From: Cytophagaceae bacterium
Lineage (GTDB): Bacteria; Bacteroidota; Bacteroidia; Cytophagales; Cytophagaceae
NCBI GenBank assembly: GCA_025454925.1
Contig: JALONM010000019.1
Span: forward strand, 1-62,384
DNA length: 62,384 nucleotides
Direction: 5' to 3'
Shown: positions 43,740-52,928 of the stretch, piece after piece
Layout: the number at the start of each line of letters is the position of its first letter
How positions within the stretch are numbered: position 1 is the first letter of the stretch
Notes under the pieces: generated by a model
Databases searched by the model: none
The model's input: only the letters and a program-made list of their open reading frames with translations
Told to the model about the DNA's origin: nothing
Program-made: the position numbers and the translations under genes

Positions 43740-44908
43740 CAGGGAGTCTTCAATAACCCATCTTCGTCCAGCGATAACAGTAAGGTATCGGTGGGGATTA
43801 CCTGAAGAACTTCGTTCGCCATGTCGTTTTTGGTAAACGGATTTTTCCATACCCTGCGTGCGGCCAGCATCCTTACGGTAGCATTGGGCAGAATTTCATA
43901 TCCCACCAATTGTTCTCCGGCATGAATTCCAATCGGATAGGAAGAAAGTAACTCGCCTTGTGAGCTGTATACACAAAGGCGATGGATAATGCAGCGGTTT
44001 TGACGTAAGCTCGCCGGAGCGGATGTGTCGGCACTGTACACCACGGCTCTGTAATTGCCCATTCTGAAGGTATACTTATAATCGAAATCGGGATAGTAAT
44101 TCACTTGTTCCAATCGCTCGTACAAAAAGTTACTGTAATCTTTGGAGGGATCGTAATCAAAATACTCTTCGGAATATGTATGTTTTGTTATATCCGTTGC
44201 GTTGACTTGTAAGGGTAATTCAATTTCTTTGAAAGCGGAAAGAAACATGGCATAATTGGCTACGGAGGTATCGGCCTCGCTGTTCACGGCCTCGATAAAG
44301 CGTAGAAAATCTGTAATATCATCCGGGGTAAGCTTGTGTTGAATTTCCGGATCTTTCACCAATTGTTTAATATCCTCGGCGGTGGCTCCCAATTCCTGAG
44401 CTCTTTTTCCAATAGCATAGCGCGCATCCACCCGATCTCCTAACATAGCGGCTTTAATAATCGAAAGCATTTCTTCTTTGCCTGGTTTTTCTTCGGAAAG
44501 CAAATACATGGAGTATGCCTGGTGTGCTTCATTGTATTGATTTAACTCCATGAGCAATTCTGCCAACGATTTATACCAGGACGTTTCCGGGTACAAGGTA
44601 AGAGCCTTTTTAATTTGATAGATCGCTTCCTCCGGATTTTGATCGCGCAGAGCTTTACTTTTCTCCATATATGCGATCGCCTTTTCTTGATTTTGCGTAC
44701 CTAGCGACCGAATAAACGCAGCTACGGAATCCGCTTTATACAAATTGGAAGGACGCAATCTGGCAGAAAGTTCGTAAGTGGAATCCACGGCTACAGATGC
44801 ATCTTTCTGTACCTTATTACAAGAACAAAAAAAGACCGTTGCGATCAGCCAATAAAATCCGTTATTGTGCAACTTCTGTAAGATTTTTAAATCTGCCATT
44901 TGCTTCAA
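43739..44908 (-). CDS. TPR-containing lipoprotein, paralogue 2
   Basis: 389 residues. The N-terminus has a hydrophobic segment ending in a lipobox-like VFFCSC near 28-30. TPR-like helices occur in ~60-150 (NQNEKAIAYMEK-type; EEAIYQIKKALTLYPETSWYKSLAELLMELNQYNEAH) and a beta-rich C-terminal half resembles the gene upstream. Start M1 or M4. It overlaps the upstream gene by ~40 nt and has no alternative later start, so translation is probably coupled. Function unknown. Confidence 0.75.
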   Translation of the reverse strand: MKQMADLKILQKLHNNGFYWLIATVFFCSCNKVQKDASVAVDSTYELSARLRPSNLYKADSVAAFIRSLGTQNQEKAIAYMEKSKALRDQNPEEAIYQIKKALTLYPETSWYKSLAELLMELNQYNEAHQAYSMYLLSEEKPGKEEMLSIIKAAMLGDRVDARYAIGKRAQELGATAEDIKQLVKDPEIQHKLTPDDITDFLRFIEAVNSEADTSVANYAMFLSAFKEIELPLQVNATDITKHTYSEEYFDYDPSKDYSNFLYERLEQVNYYPDFDYKYTFRMGNYRAVVYSADTSAPASLRQNRCIIHRLCVYSSQGELLSSYPIGIHAGEQLVGYEILPNATVRMLAARRVWKNPFTKNDMANEVLQVIPTDTLLLSLDEDGLLKTP

Positions 44909-46010
44909 TGGTATAGTGGGTAGTAGACTTCGTGCGGTACTCTTTTATTTTATTTTTTTCGATGGATACTTCTGTAATCGGAGATTCCCAAACGCGCTCC
45001 TTTTGCTCTACAGTAATTGTTGATCCATCAAAACGACCAACTTGTACAGATTCTGCAGAACAATTACAGGCAAATACTTTTTTATCGATCAATTCTCCTG
45101 TTGAGGCATGATAACTCGCCATCATGGTATACACTGGAGGATAAACGGCATACATTTCTACTGATTTATATAAAAGCACGATGTAGGAAGGTGTTTCAGC
45201 TAATATCCCTTCTGCAATAAACACATTGGAAACATCTCTCCCAAAACTTACATTTTCCATCTCTTCAATAAAGTCGGAATATTCGTATGCCAAATCATTT
45301 TTATAATCGGCTGCACCAACCTCGCTTTCGGGCATGGAATATGGAAGGCTAAGCGTTGGAAAAGAAAATAAGAATGCCTGGAAATGAGGATTCCGACGTG
45401 CCTGGTCGGCTGAAAAATGTTTCATGAATAACGCAGAATAGGTGCGCGAACCTCTAAAATTTTTCAGATAGGGTTCTGAAACGAATCGGGTAGAATCGCT
45501 GAAACCATTGCGGAATGCAAGCTGTAAAAGTCCGCCAACATCCCCGTATTCGGTTTCGGTTTCCATACAAGCCATGTTAAAATAGGTTTCGCCCAAAGGT
45601 TGGTATTGCAATCGAATGGCAAGATTGTAAGCAGCTTGTGCCTTTTGAAATTGGTGCTTCTGAAAATATGCATCTCCGAGCAGCTTATAGGTTTTGGCCG
45701 ACGGAAAAATTTTCAGCGAAGAAATAAACAATGGAATACTTTCTTCCACCTGCTTTTTATTTTGCAAAAGATCTACTGCCTTGAGTTGTACTTCTTTGCT
45801 CCGGGCTTCTACGGAATCCGTATTCCGTTCGTGTTGATCGAAAAGAAAATCGTAAACCAAATCTTCGTTGAACAATTCATCTTCACGGAGAGATGGCAAG
45901 GGCGCCAGCCCTTTCTTGGAACTTGTTTCGCTGGCCTTTCCTTCAGTACATCCGTACCAAGCTAGGGAAGCGGCCAGCAGCGCTGCCAGCAAAACCAAAA
46001 ACTTCTTCAT
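44862..46010 (-). CDS. TPR-containing lipoprotein, paralogue 1
   Basis: 382 residues from ATG 46010 (MKKFLVLLAALLAASLAWYGC), which gives a clean lipoprotein signal with C21. The frame is open to 46055 but those residues spoil the signal. TPR-like repeats at ~60-150 (FPSAKTYKLLGDAYFQKHQFQKAQAAYN), then a beta-rich domain with EYSDFIEEMENVSFGRDVSN. Same order of parts and similar phrases (KDYSNFLYERLEQV in the partner) indicate a tandem duplication. Function unknown. Confidence 0.78.
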   Translation of the reverse strand: MKKFLVLLAALLAASLAWYGCTEGKASETSSKKGLAPLPSLREDELFNEDLVYDFLFDQHERNTDSVEARSKEVQLKAVDLLQNKKQVEESIPLFISSLKIFPSAKTYKLLGDAYFQKHQFQKAQAAYNLAIRLQYQPLGETYFNMACMETETEYGDVGGLLQLAFRNGFSDSTRFVSEPYLKNFRGSRTYSALFMKHFSADQARRNPHFQAFLFSFPTLSLPYSMPESEVGAADYKNDLAYEYSDFIEEMENVSFGRDVSNVFIAEGILAETPSYIVLLYKSVEMYAVYPPVYTMMASYHASTGELIDKKVFACNCSAESVQVGRFDGSTITVEQKERVWESPITEVSIEKNKIKEYRTKSTTHYTIEANGRFKNLTEVAQ

Positions 46011-46286
46011 GCACAGAAATTTTAATGTGTAGGAGCATTTTTTTGAGCCTTTCATTCGTTTGAAATACTCAATAAAAGGGTCACTAACTGCTCTTGGAAA
46101 GTTAGCTAAATTTGTGAAGAAAGAAATAGTATCTGAAGAGGAATTAGAAATGGAATCAACCGCTCTGCAGAAAAGAAATCCTCACCGAACCGCTGCAAGC
46201 ATGTGACGGATTTCGGACATAAACGTATAAAATGCCGGAGGAATTTATTCGAATACTCTGGATTTAAATAGAACATTGAAACCTAC

Positions 46287-46640
46287 TTATTTTCCAGGTT
46301 TGTCGGCTTCGTGGATGAGTTTGGAAATATTACGCACCACAAGATCCAGTTCTTTGGATTCTGATTTCATGCGAGCAATAATTTCTTTCCCCTCGTCCGA
46401 CAACTCCAGGTGAGAACATAATTCAACCAATCCAATAATCCGGGCAATGGGAGCGCGCAATTGGTGCGCATTAATGTAGGCATATTGATCCAATGCCCTA
46501 TTTTTCCGTTCAATTTCTAAATTCTGTTTCTCAAGAATTTGCTCTAAGCTGTTATTCATAAGCAAGCTAGCCGTTACAGTGCGCATGGCAACCGCGGCAG
46601 TGTTTGGGATGTTGATGGTTATTTGAATTTGGGGGAACAA
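46287..46640 (-). CDS. DHp-only histidine kinase fragment
   Basis: At most 117 residues; the start may be M28 (46559), giving ~90. It has a short coiled coil (LEQILEKQNLEIERKNRALDQ) and a DHp helix pair with the H-box histidine H59 (AYINAHQLRAPIARIIGLVEL), then ends after KLIHEADKPGK with no HATPase domain. Either a kinase truncated at both ends, or a stand-alone histidine phosphotransfer protein. The first ~25 residues look non-native. Confidence 0.55.
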   Translation of the reverse strand: MFPQIQITINIPNTAAVAMRTVTASLLMNNSLEQILEKQNLEIERKNRALDQYAYINAHQLRAPIARIIGLVELCSHLELSDEGKEIIARMKSESKELDLVVRNISKLIHEADKPGK

Positions 46641-46748
46641 ACAACCGGTTTAGCCTCCTTACCTCAGACAGGAATTGCTAAGCGTATGCAATATACGATT
46701 TTTTCCCTAATAAGTCTTCAGAATATCCCAGTGCTTGATGCCTAAAAT

Positions 46749-46788
46749 GAAAGCGGCAGCCCGGAACGAACCTCGGCTGCCGCTTTTT
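46749..46788 (-). terminator. ilvB terminator
   Basis: 12-bp stem AAAGCGGCAGCC/GGCTGCCGCTTT (46750-46761 with 46775-46786), 13-nt loop, T-rich on both outer sides, ~20 nt after the ilvB stop. Confidence 0.8.
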
Positions 46789-46806
46789 ATAATTTAGGTA
46801 AATGAA

Positions 46807-48528
46807 TTATTTCACTATTTTCTCTTTCACTACTTTGTTAGGATAGTAGATGGTATCTGACAAGCTAGTACCCGGAGCCACCATTGGCCAAACATTTTCT
46901 TCCTTCATTACACGCGCATGAATAAGGAATGGTCCTTTGGAACGATGGGCCCGTTTGATTGCTTCCCGCAGTTGTTCAGGATTATCTGCCGAACAGGCTT
47001 CCAGGCCAAACGCTTCTGCCATTTTTACAAAGTCCGGATTCAATAATTCTACTCCGCTGTAATTTTTAGCATAGAATTGTTCTTGCCACTGACGGACCAT
47101 ACCCAGGTAGGCATTGTCCAAAACAAGCACTTTAACTGGCCACTTTTCTTGCACGCACGTGATGAGCTCCTGCAAGTTCATTTGAAAAGAACCATCGCCG
47201 GTGATGCACCAAACATCGTTTTCGGGCATGGCGGCCTGAGCCCCCATGGCAGCCGGTAACCCAAATCCCATGGATCCTAAACCACCACTGGTGAGGAAAT
47301 GATTGGGTTTCATACGCACCAAGTATTGTGCCGACCACATCTGATGCTGACCTACGTCGGTAGTCACTACCGCATCAGAAGCCATTTCTTCTTCTAAGAC
47401 CTTCAAGGCAGAAACTTCGCTGAACTTGGAAAAATCAGCTGGCATCAACGGATATTCTTCGCGAAGCTCATTGAGGTGTTGCACCCAGGAAGCACGCCAG
47501 CCTTGGTTATCGGCATGGAGCGTTTCTGGTAATGCGGAAAGAACTTTTTTAACATCCCCATGCAAAAATACTTCTGTAGGGACATTTTTACTATGCTCAC
47601 TCTTGTCTACATCGCAATGGATGATTTTAGCATTGGGAGCAAAATTGGAAAGAATTCCAGTGATACGGTCATCAAAACGTATCCCGAGGGCAATGATGAG
47701 ATCTGCTTCCTGAACAGCTTGGTTGGCGTATTTCATGCCATGCATACCCAGCCATTGGAAAAACAATGGATCGTTGTATTCCAGCGCGCCAATACCTAAG
47801 ATGGTAGTGACCGCAGGAATATTCTCCCGATGAACGAAATTTCTTAATTCATCCCAGGCTTTGGAAAGAAGTACTCCGTGCCCTGCGATGATGAGAGGCT
47901 TCTTCGAAGAAGCCAAAACCTCAGAGGCTTTTTGTATATCGGAAGGGGATACTTCGTAAATCTTACGAATTTCCGGAACTATAAACTTAGATTCCCAGTC
48001 TTCTTCCAAATCAATGAATTCGCCCTGTACGGAGCGGGGAATATCAATAAGCACAGGCCCTGGTCTTCCTTCCTGACAGATGCGATAGGCATCCTGGAAA
48101 ATTTGAGCCGCACTTTCTAAATTTCTTATCAGGAATGTTTTTTTCGTGATAGGGATACAGATCCCAGTGATATCAGTTTCCTGAAAGGCATCCGAACCTA
48201 TCAGTTCCAACCGAACTTGTCCGGTAATCGCAATCATGGGAACACTGTCGGCGTAGGCATCCGCGATGCCTGTAACCAGGTTGGTAGCTCCAGGCCCAGA
48301 CGTAGCGAGGCAAAAGCCAGGTCTACCGGCCACTCGGGCATACCCATTGGCGGCGAATGAAGCTCCTTGTTCATGTCGCACTAATACTGAATTAAGTTTA
48401 CTGAAGGCCAATGCATCATAAATTGGCAAAATGGCCCCTCCGGGGTAAGCGAATAAATCTCTCGCATCCAACAACTCAATGAGTTTTACGATGTATTCTG
48501 CTCCTCTTAATTTAATAGTTGGCTTCAT
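46807..48528 (-). CDS. ilvB: Acetolactate synthase, catalytic (large) subunit
   Basis: ThDP- and FAD-dependent enzyme that condenses pyruvate to acetolactate or acetohydroxybutyrate for branched-chain amino acids. 573 residues: N-terminal ThDP-binding domain with catalytic E53 (VRHEQGASFAANGYARV), central FAD domain, and C-terminal domain with the ThDP/Mg motif ITGDGSFQMNLQEL. The regulatory subunit gene ilvN and ilvC do not follow; the transcript ends at a hairpin. Fits biosynthetic AHAS length (560-590). Confidence 0.95.
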   Translation of the reverse strand: MKPTIKLRGAEYIVKLIELLDARDLFAYPGGAILPIYDALAFSKLNSVLVRHEQGASFAANGYARVAGRPGFCLATSGPGATNLVTGIADAYADSVPMIAITGQVRLELIGSDAFQETDITGICIPITKKTFLIRNLESAAQIFQDAYRICQEGRPGPVLIDIPRSVQGEFIDLEEDWESKFIVPEIRKIYEVSPSDIQKASEVLASSKKPLIIAGHGVLLSKAWDELRNFVHRENIPAVTTILGIGALEYNDPLFFQWLGMHGMKYANQAVQEADLIIALGIRFDDRITGILSNFAPNAKIIHCDVDKSEHSKNVPTEVFLHGDVKKVLSALPETLHADNQGWRASWVQHLNELREEYPLMPADFSKFSEVSALKVLEEEMASDAVVTTDVGQHQMWSAQYLVRMKPNHFLTSGGLGSMGFGLPAAMGAQAAMPENDVWCITGDGSFQMNLQELITCVQEKWPVKVLVLDNAYLGMVRQWQEQFYAKNYSGVELLNPDFVKMAEAFGLEACSADNPEQLREAIKRAHRSKGPFLIHARVMKEENVWPMVAPGTSLSDTIYYPNKVVKEKIVK

Positions 48529-48688
48529 TTATTAATGATTTACCTATAACGTGGGATTAAAGGTAATTATTAATTCAACTGGGATGTGGCATTAATTAAG
48601 AATAAATACTACCAACAAGAGATATAAAAACAATACAAATACCTAAAAAACAATGATTTAAATAAAAAATAACTACGCCCTTAATCTC

Positions 48689-49237
48689 CTATTCAAAGGA
48701 AATTCCACTCAATGGACCTGCTGTAAAGTTTTGTGTGGCCTCATTGATGATGATCATACGGAATTTGTAAAGCACTGCCGGAAATTGTTTTCCGCCATTC
48801 ATACCCCAGATCTGGCTCATGTTCATAGCTTCTTGCGGAAGCATTTCAGCATTTACCTTTTCAATTTCCATCGGCAAGTCAGGAGTATTGTAAGGTGTCA
48901 TGAGCGGATTGGCTTGGAAATACGAAATCACTCCCGACAAATTGCGCAAAGAAGTTAAGTAGTCGGCTTCTGTATACTTGAAAGAGCTAAACATAACGAC
49001 CAGGTTGAGGCTTACGGTAGGCTGCGTTCCTACTGGGCGGGGCACGTTTACATTTACCCGCTCTTCCTGAATTTGCATCAGCGAAATCACCACACTACCT
49101 TTTTCTCCAAAAGCATAATTACCATCCCGGTCAATGATATTACTTACCATCACAGGCTTGTCTTCCGGCAAACCGCATTTTGCCTGTAAAAACGAATTAA
49201 GGCGGGAAGCAATGGTGTCGAGAACCTGGTCAATCAT
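48689..49237 (-). CDS. DUF4255 (Pvc16 N-terminal-like) protein
   Basis: 182 residues. The pattern MIDQVLDTIASRLNSFLQAKCG, then VSLMQIQEERVNVN, LNLVVMFSSFKYTEADYLTSLRNLSGVISYFQANPLM and KFRMIIIN fits the DUF4255 family. The family is normally encoded in extracellular contractile injection systems and phage-tail-like particles, where it caps the sheath/tube. None of the other parts are nearby. It sits between ilvD (with its own terminator) and ilvB, so it may be a transferred or relic gene, or one serving a machine encoded elsewhere. Family call made from sequence pattern alone. Confidence 0.75.
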   Translation of the reverse strand: MIDQVLDTIASRLNSFLQAKCGLPEDKPVMVSNIIDRDGNYAFGEKGSVVISLMQIQEERVNVNVPRPVGTQPTVSLNLVVMFSSFKYTEADYLTSLRNLSGVISYFQANPLMTPYNTPDLPMEIEKVNAEMLPQEAMNMSQIWGMNGGKQFPAVLYKFRMIIINEATQNFTAGPLSGISFE

Positions 49238-49302
49238 AGCAACTAGAGGAATAAAAAATTCTGTTCAATAAAAATAAAATTAGAAAAACGCCCCGAATAA
49301 AC

Positions 49303-49334
49303 AAAGCTGCAACGAGCTAAATCGTTGCAGCTTT
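49303..49334 (-). terminator. ilvD terminator
   Basis: 12-bp stem AAAGCTGCAACG/CGTTGCAGCTTT (49303-49314 with 49323-49334), 8-nt loop, ~30 nt after the ilvD stop. Only a short T run on the minus side. Confidence 0.7.
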
Positions 49335-49365
49335 TCAAATTGAAACATATTTTTTATTTCTTTCC

Positions 49366-51051
49366 TTAGATGTTTCCGTCTGTCACGCAGCCTTCGCTTG
49401 CGCTGGATACTGTTTTCAGATATTTATAAAGAATACCCGAGGTAGCTTTATAAGCAGGTTTAACCCATGCTGCGCGGCGAGTAGCTAATTCTGCTTCAGA
49501 TACCAATACTTCTAATTTATTTGTAATCGAATCGATAATGATTTTATCACCGTTTTTAACCAAGGCAATGGTACCACCTTCCTGAGCCTCTGGAGTAATG
49601 TGTCCAACTACGAAGCCATGGGTTCCCCCGGAGAAACGGCCATCGGTAATTAAAGCCACTTTATCGCCCAAGCCAGCACCAATAATCAATGCCGTTGGTT
49701 TCAGCATTTCAGGCATTCCCGGAGCTCCCTTAGGACCTACATATCGGATCACCACAACGTTTCCAGCTTTTACTTCTCCACGCTCAATACCTTTGTTAAG
49801 TTCTTCTTCCGAATCAAAACAGATGGCTGTGCCTTCGAATTTTTCACCTTCTTTTCCGGTGATTTTCGCCACGGAACCATCGGGGGCCAGATTACCCCAT
49901 AGCATTTGCAAATGTCCGGTTTGCTTGATTGGGTTGGAAAGTGGACGGATGATGTCTTGTTCTTTTGGCAACACAGGGTATTCCTGAAGGTTTTCACGCA
50001 AAGTCTTACCAGTAACGGTTAAACAATCGCCATGCAATAAGCCTTCATCCAGCATCATGCGCATAATGGCAGGCACACCTCCAATATTGTCGAGGTCTTC
50101 CATCATGTATTTACCGCTTGGTTTTAAATCTGCCAGCATGGGTGTTTTATCGCTCAAGGCCTGGAAGTCTTTCAATGTAAATTTAATTCCGGCTGTTTTA
50201 GCGATAGCCAAAAAATGCAGAATAAGGTTGGTAGAACCGCCAAGTATCATGGCTACACGAATGCCATTGCACAAGGATTCGTAGGTGATGATATCCTTGG
50301 GTTTGATATCTTTTTCTAATAACAAGCGCATGGCTTTACCGGCGTGCAGGCACTCTTGTTTTTTCTTATCGCTGATGGCTGGTGCCGATGAGCTGTATGG
50401 CAGCGACAATCCCAGGGCCTCAATGGCAGAGGCCATGGTATTAGCTGTGTACATTCCTCCGCATGCACCTGCTCCAGGAACGGCATTCATAACCACCCCT
50501 TTAAAATCTTCTTCCGAAATAGCGTTGGTAAACTTTTTTCCCAGTGCTTCAAAGGCGGAAACGATATTGAGTTTTTCGCCCTTCCAAACCCCGGAGCGAA
50601 TAGTGCCGCCATATACCATGATGCTGGGTCTGTTCACACGTGCCATAGCCATTACAGCCCCTGGCATATTTTTATCACACCCAACCACGGTGATTAAGGA
50701 ATCGTAATAATGGGCAGAGGTAATTGCCTCAATGGAATCGGCAATGACATCGCGGGAAACCAAAGAGAAGCGCATGCCATCGGTGCCCATAGACATCCCG
50801 TCGCTCACACCGATCGTGTTGAATTGAATAGGTTTAAGACCTGCTTGCTTCACCCCTTCTTTAATTAGCAAGGCCAAATCATTGAGGTGCATGTTACAAG
50901 TATTCCCTTCGTATCCGGTGCTGGCAATTCCTACCTGCGCTTTACTCATGTCTTCTTCGGTAAAGCCTGCTCCGTATAGCATAGCCTGTGAGGCCGGCTG
51001 CGAAGGATCTTGAGTAAGTCTTGAACTATATTTATTCAACATATCACACAT
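49366..51051 (-). CDS. ilvD: Dihydroxy-acid dehydratase
   Basis: Fe-S enzyme for the third common step of valine, isoleucine and leucine synthesis. 561 residues from 51051, or 558 from the ATG at 51042 ([11 protein letters not shown]), which fits the family better and leaves ~20 nt after the predicted transcript start. Cluster cysteines are in [25 protein letters not shown] and [14 protein letters not shown]. Own promoter (51066-51095) and terminator; monocistronic. Confidence 0.96.
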   Translation of the reverse strand: MCDMLNKYSSRLTQDPSQPASQAMLYGAGFTEEDMSKAQVGIASTGYEGNTCNMHLNDLALLIKEGVKQAGLKPIQFNTIGVSDGMSMGTDGMRFSLVSRDVIADSIEAITSAHYYDSLITVVGCDKNMPGAVMAMARVNRPSIMVYGGTIRSGVWKGEKLNIVSAFEALGKKFTNAISEEDFKGVVMNAVPGAGACGGMYTANTMASAIEALGLSLPYSSSAPAISDKKKQECLHAGKAMRLLLEKDIKPKDIITYESLCNGIRVAMILGGSTNLILHFLAIAKTAGIKFTLKDFQALSDKTPMLADLKPSGKYMMEDLDNIGGVPAIMRMMLDEGLLHGDCLTVTGKTLRENLQEYPVLPKEQDIIRPLSNPIKQTGHLQMLWGNLAPDGSVAKITGKEGEKFEGTAICFDSEEELNKGIERGEVKAGNVVVIRYVGPKGAPGMPEMLKPTALIIGAGLGDKVALITDGRFSGGTHGFVVGHITPEAQEGGTIALVKNGDKIIIDSITNKLEVLVSEAELATRRAAWVKPAYKATSGILYKYLKTVSSASEGCVTDGNI

Positions 51052-51065
51052 TGGTTTATAAACCT

Positions 51066-51095
51066 CAAAGTTAGAAACTAAGGTTGTAATGCCAA
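51066..51095 (-). promoter_or_regulatory. ilvD promoter
   Basis: Minus strand: TTG (51095-51093), 19 nt, TAACTTTG (51073-51066). Full match to the Bacteroidetes consensus, transcript start near 51062. Confidence 0.65.
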
Positions 51096-51146
51096 AGCTT
51101 CATTGGGGAATCGTACGCAGGAATTATTTTACCCGGATGTTTCAAC

Positions 51147-51293
51147 CCTAATTTGTCAATAGAAATTCTTCTATTGACAAACGACTAATAAAATCAAAGG
51201 CTTGAGAAGGAATCGAATAAAAGAAATTCTTTTCTAAGCCCATGATTTTCTAAGTCGGGATTACCGGCCATGGATCTACGATCCATGAGCTTT
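51147..51293 (+). repeat. Element B, copy near ilvD
   Basis: About 90 % identical to 34337-34487, with the perfect hairpin CAATAGAA-ATTC-TTCTATTG at its start (51158-51177) and the palindrome CATGGATC-TAC-GATCCATG (51269-51287). Similarity ends abruptly at TTTCTCC, where element C sequence begins. Confidence 0.8.
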
Positions 51294-51303
51294 CTCCCGC
51301 CGC

Positions 51304-51362
51304 CAAAGGCTTGCAGCGAAGGCCAGGCCCCGTGGCGCCATAAGCGCCACGCAGGGACACGC
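51304..51362 (-). repeat. Element C, short copy
   Basis: Minus strand: GGGCGTGTCCC, hairpin CGTGGCGC-TTATG-GCGCCACG, GGGCCTGGCCTTCGCTGCAAG. Same constant flanks as 34040-34172 but a different hairpin that still pairs, and the second hairpin is missing. Confidence 0.7.
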
Positions 51363-51404
51363 CCTCATTATAAACTTAAGTTTGGGTATTGAGTTTTGGG
51401 GAAA

Positions 51405-51530
51405 TCAAAGGCTTCAGAAGGAATCGAATACACGAAATGCTGGTCTATTTTGGGATTACCGTCCATGGCTCTAGGATCCATGGACTTTCTCCATCCCACT
51501 TCGATTCTGCAGAGAAAAGCCAGTTAAACC
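51405..51530 (+). repeat. Element B, degenerate copy
   Basis: Contains AAATCAAAGGCTTCAGAAGG, GGGATTACCG, a decayed palindrome CCATGG...GATCCATGG and ACTTTCTCCAT...GAGAAAAGCCAG in the same order as the copy at 34337. Confidence 0.6.
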
Positions 51531-51611
51531 GGAATTAGACTGGAGAACGTTTACTGCAACTTGAAATATCTGCTGTCTACTCCCGGTGGAAGAAACAAAA
51601 GTGTACCAACG

Positions 51612-51640
51612 AAAAAAGGTCCTGTTTCCAGGACCTTTTG
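51612..51640 (-). terminator. Terminator of the bamA/ompH operon
   Basis: 11-bp stem around AGGTCCT/AGGACCT (51614-51624 with 51629-51639), loop TTTC region, followed on the minus strand by six T. About 20 nt after the second ompH stop. Confidence 0.85.
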
Positions 51641-51660
51641 AAAATATTGGATGCGCTTGC

Positions 51661-52281
51661 CTATTTAGGCATTACCGGTGTTGAAGGTTTTATGGAAGTA
51701 TTGTTGGTGGGAGTAGCTGATTTTACACCCACGGCAGGTACTGTTACGCCTAACTCCTTTAACACCAAATTAGAAATATCGTCTTCTTTGATGCGGGCGT
51801 ATAAAATGATAGCGGATCCACCGAAATCAGCATGCGTACTGAAAATATAGGTATACCCATTGCGATCGGCCACACGCTCAATGGCTTTCTGGATGCTATC
51901 CAACACAGGCTCTAATAATTTTACTTGCTTCTGTTGCAGTGAAGTCTGGGCTTCTTCTTCAAATTCGCGAATGGAACTTTCCAATGCAATAAGTTCTTTT
52001 TCTTTATCTTGTTTTACCACATCGGTAAACATGCTGGCGCCTTTCTCATAAGCCGCTCTTTTGGTTTTGTATTCGTCTACTTTCCCTTGCAAATTGTTTT
52101 GCAATTGGGTTTCGTAAGCTTTTAGTTGGGTTTCTATTTCTTTGGTTTTAGGAAGCTGACCAAGAATATAATCCAGATTTGTATATCCTATTTTCAGAGC
52201 GGAAGCCGCTGCCACTGGAGCCTGTGAGAATGCTACACCTGAAAGCACCAAAGACAACATTACTACAAGAAACTTTTTCAT
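51661..52281 (-). CDS. OmpH/Skp-like periplasmic chaperone (second copy)
   Basis: 206 residues from ATG 52281 (MKKFLVVMLSLVLSGVAFSQ); the frame opens 4 codons earlier. Signal peptide ~1-19, then a long charged coiled coil typical of Skp (ETQLKAYETQLQNNLQGKVDEYKTK, VKQDKEKELIALESSIREFEEE). A Pro/Thr-rich tail of ~30 residues follows. Skp-type chaperones escort unfolded outer-membrane proteins to BamA. Last gene of the block. Confidence 0.9.
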   Translation of the reverse strand: MKKFLVVMLSLVLSGVAFSQAPVAAASALKIGYTNLDYILGQLPKTKEIETQLKAYETQLQNNLQGKVDEYKTKRAAYEKGASMFTDVVKQDKEKELIALESSIREFEEEAQTSLQQKQVKLLEPVLDSIQKAIERVADRNGYTYIFSTHADFGGSAIILYARIKEDDISNLVLKELGVTVPAVGVKSATPTNNTSIKPSTPVMPK

Positions 52282-52370
52282 TCTAACGTACATTTAATTT
52301 ACTATATCTAAACCAGGCCAGGGCCTCAGTAAGTTCAATTGACAAATATTATACCTTTCTTCTGAGAAAC

Positions 52371-52922
52371 CTAATATTTGTTGTTATATCGTTCGTTATC
52401 AGGCTTATCGTTTTTATCACCGAGGCCTAATTCATCCAATACATAATCCGAATAATCGTGAATGGGATTGGTGTAAATCATCACTAGATCGGCCGATTTA
52501 TCGAATACTATTTGAAGCTGATTTTTTTTGGCTACTTTTTCTACCGCTTCAAAAACTTTGTCTTGGACTGGCTTAATCAATTCCTGCTTTTTGAGAAAAT
52601 AGAGGCCTTCGTAGCCAAATATTTTCTTTTGACTTTCTCTCATGGCAGCCTCCCTGGCCTGAATAGTATCCAGCCGCTGCTTTTTCATTTCTTCGGTAAG
52701 TAAAACCTCTTCGGAGGCAAAGCGAGCCTTCAGATCTTCCAATGTTTTTTTTTGAGTTTCGATTTCTTTCTGCCACTTGTCCGACAACTTGTTCAGCTCT
52801 TCTTGTGCCTTTTTGTATTCAGGCATTTTTTTCATGATGAGATCCGAATCAATGTATCCAAACTTCTGTGCGCTCAAGGCACAGGATAATGTAAGCAATA
52901 AGATCAGAAAAAACGACTTCAT
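52371..52922 (-). CDS. OmpH/Skp-like periplasmic chaperone (first copy)
   Basis: 183 residues with a signal peptide (MKSFFLILLLTLSCALSAQ) and Skp-like coiled-coil body (KAQEELNKLSDKWQKEIETQKKTLEDLKARFASEE). It ends in a polar, Asn/Asp-rich tail. Six nt downstream of bamA, so directly coupled to the machine it serves. The two copies differ enough to suggest an old duplication. Confidence 0.92.
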   Translation of the reverse strand: MKSFFLILLLTLSCALSAQKFGYIDSDLIMKKMPEYKKAQEELNKLSDKWQKEIETQKKTLEDLKARFASEEVLLTEEMKKQRLDTIQAREAAMRESQKKIFGYEGLYFLKKQELIKPVQDKVFEAVEKVAKKNQLQIVFDKSADLVMIYTNPIHDYSDYVLDELGLGDKNDKPDNERYNNKY

Positions 52923-52928
52923 ACAACC

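Larger units (their letters stand above)
51052..51660. other. Gene-free repeat island II (~0.6 kb)
   Basis: From the ilvD promoter to the ompH terminator lie two element B copies and a short element C copy, all related to sequences in 33.4-34.9 kb. No ORF, RNA gene or transposase is visible. Confidence 0.75.
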
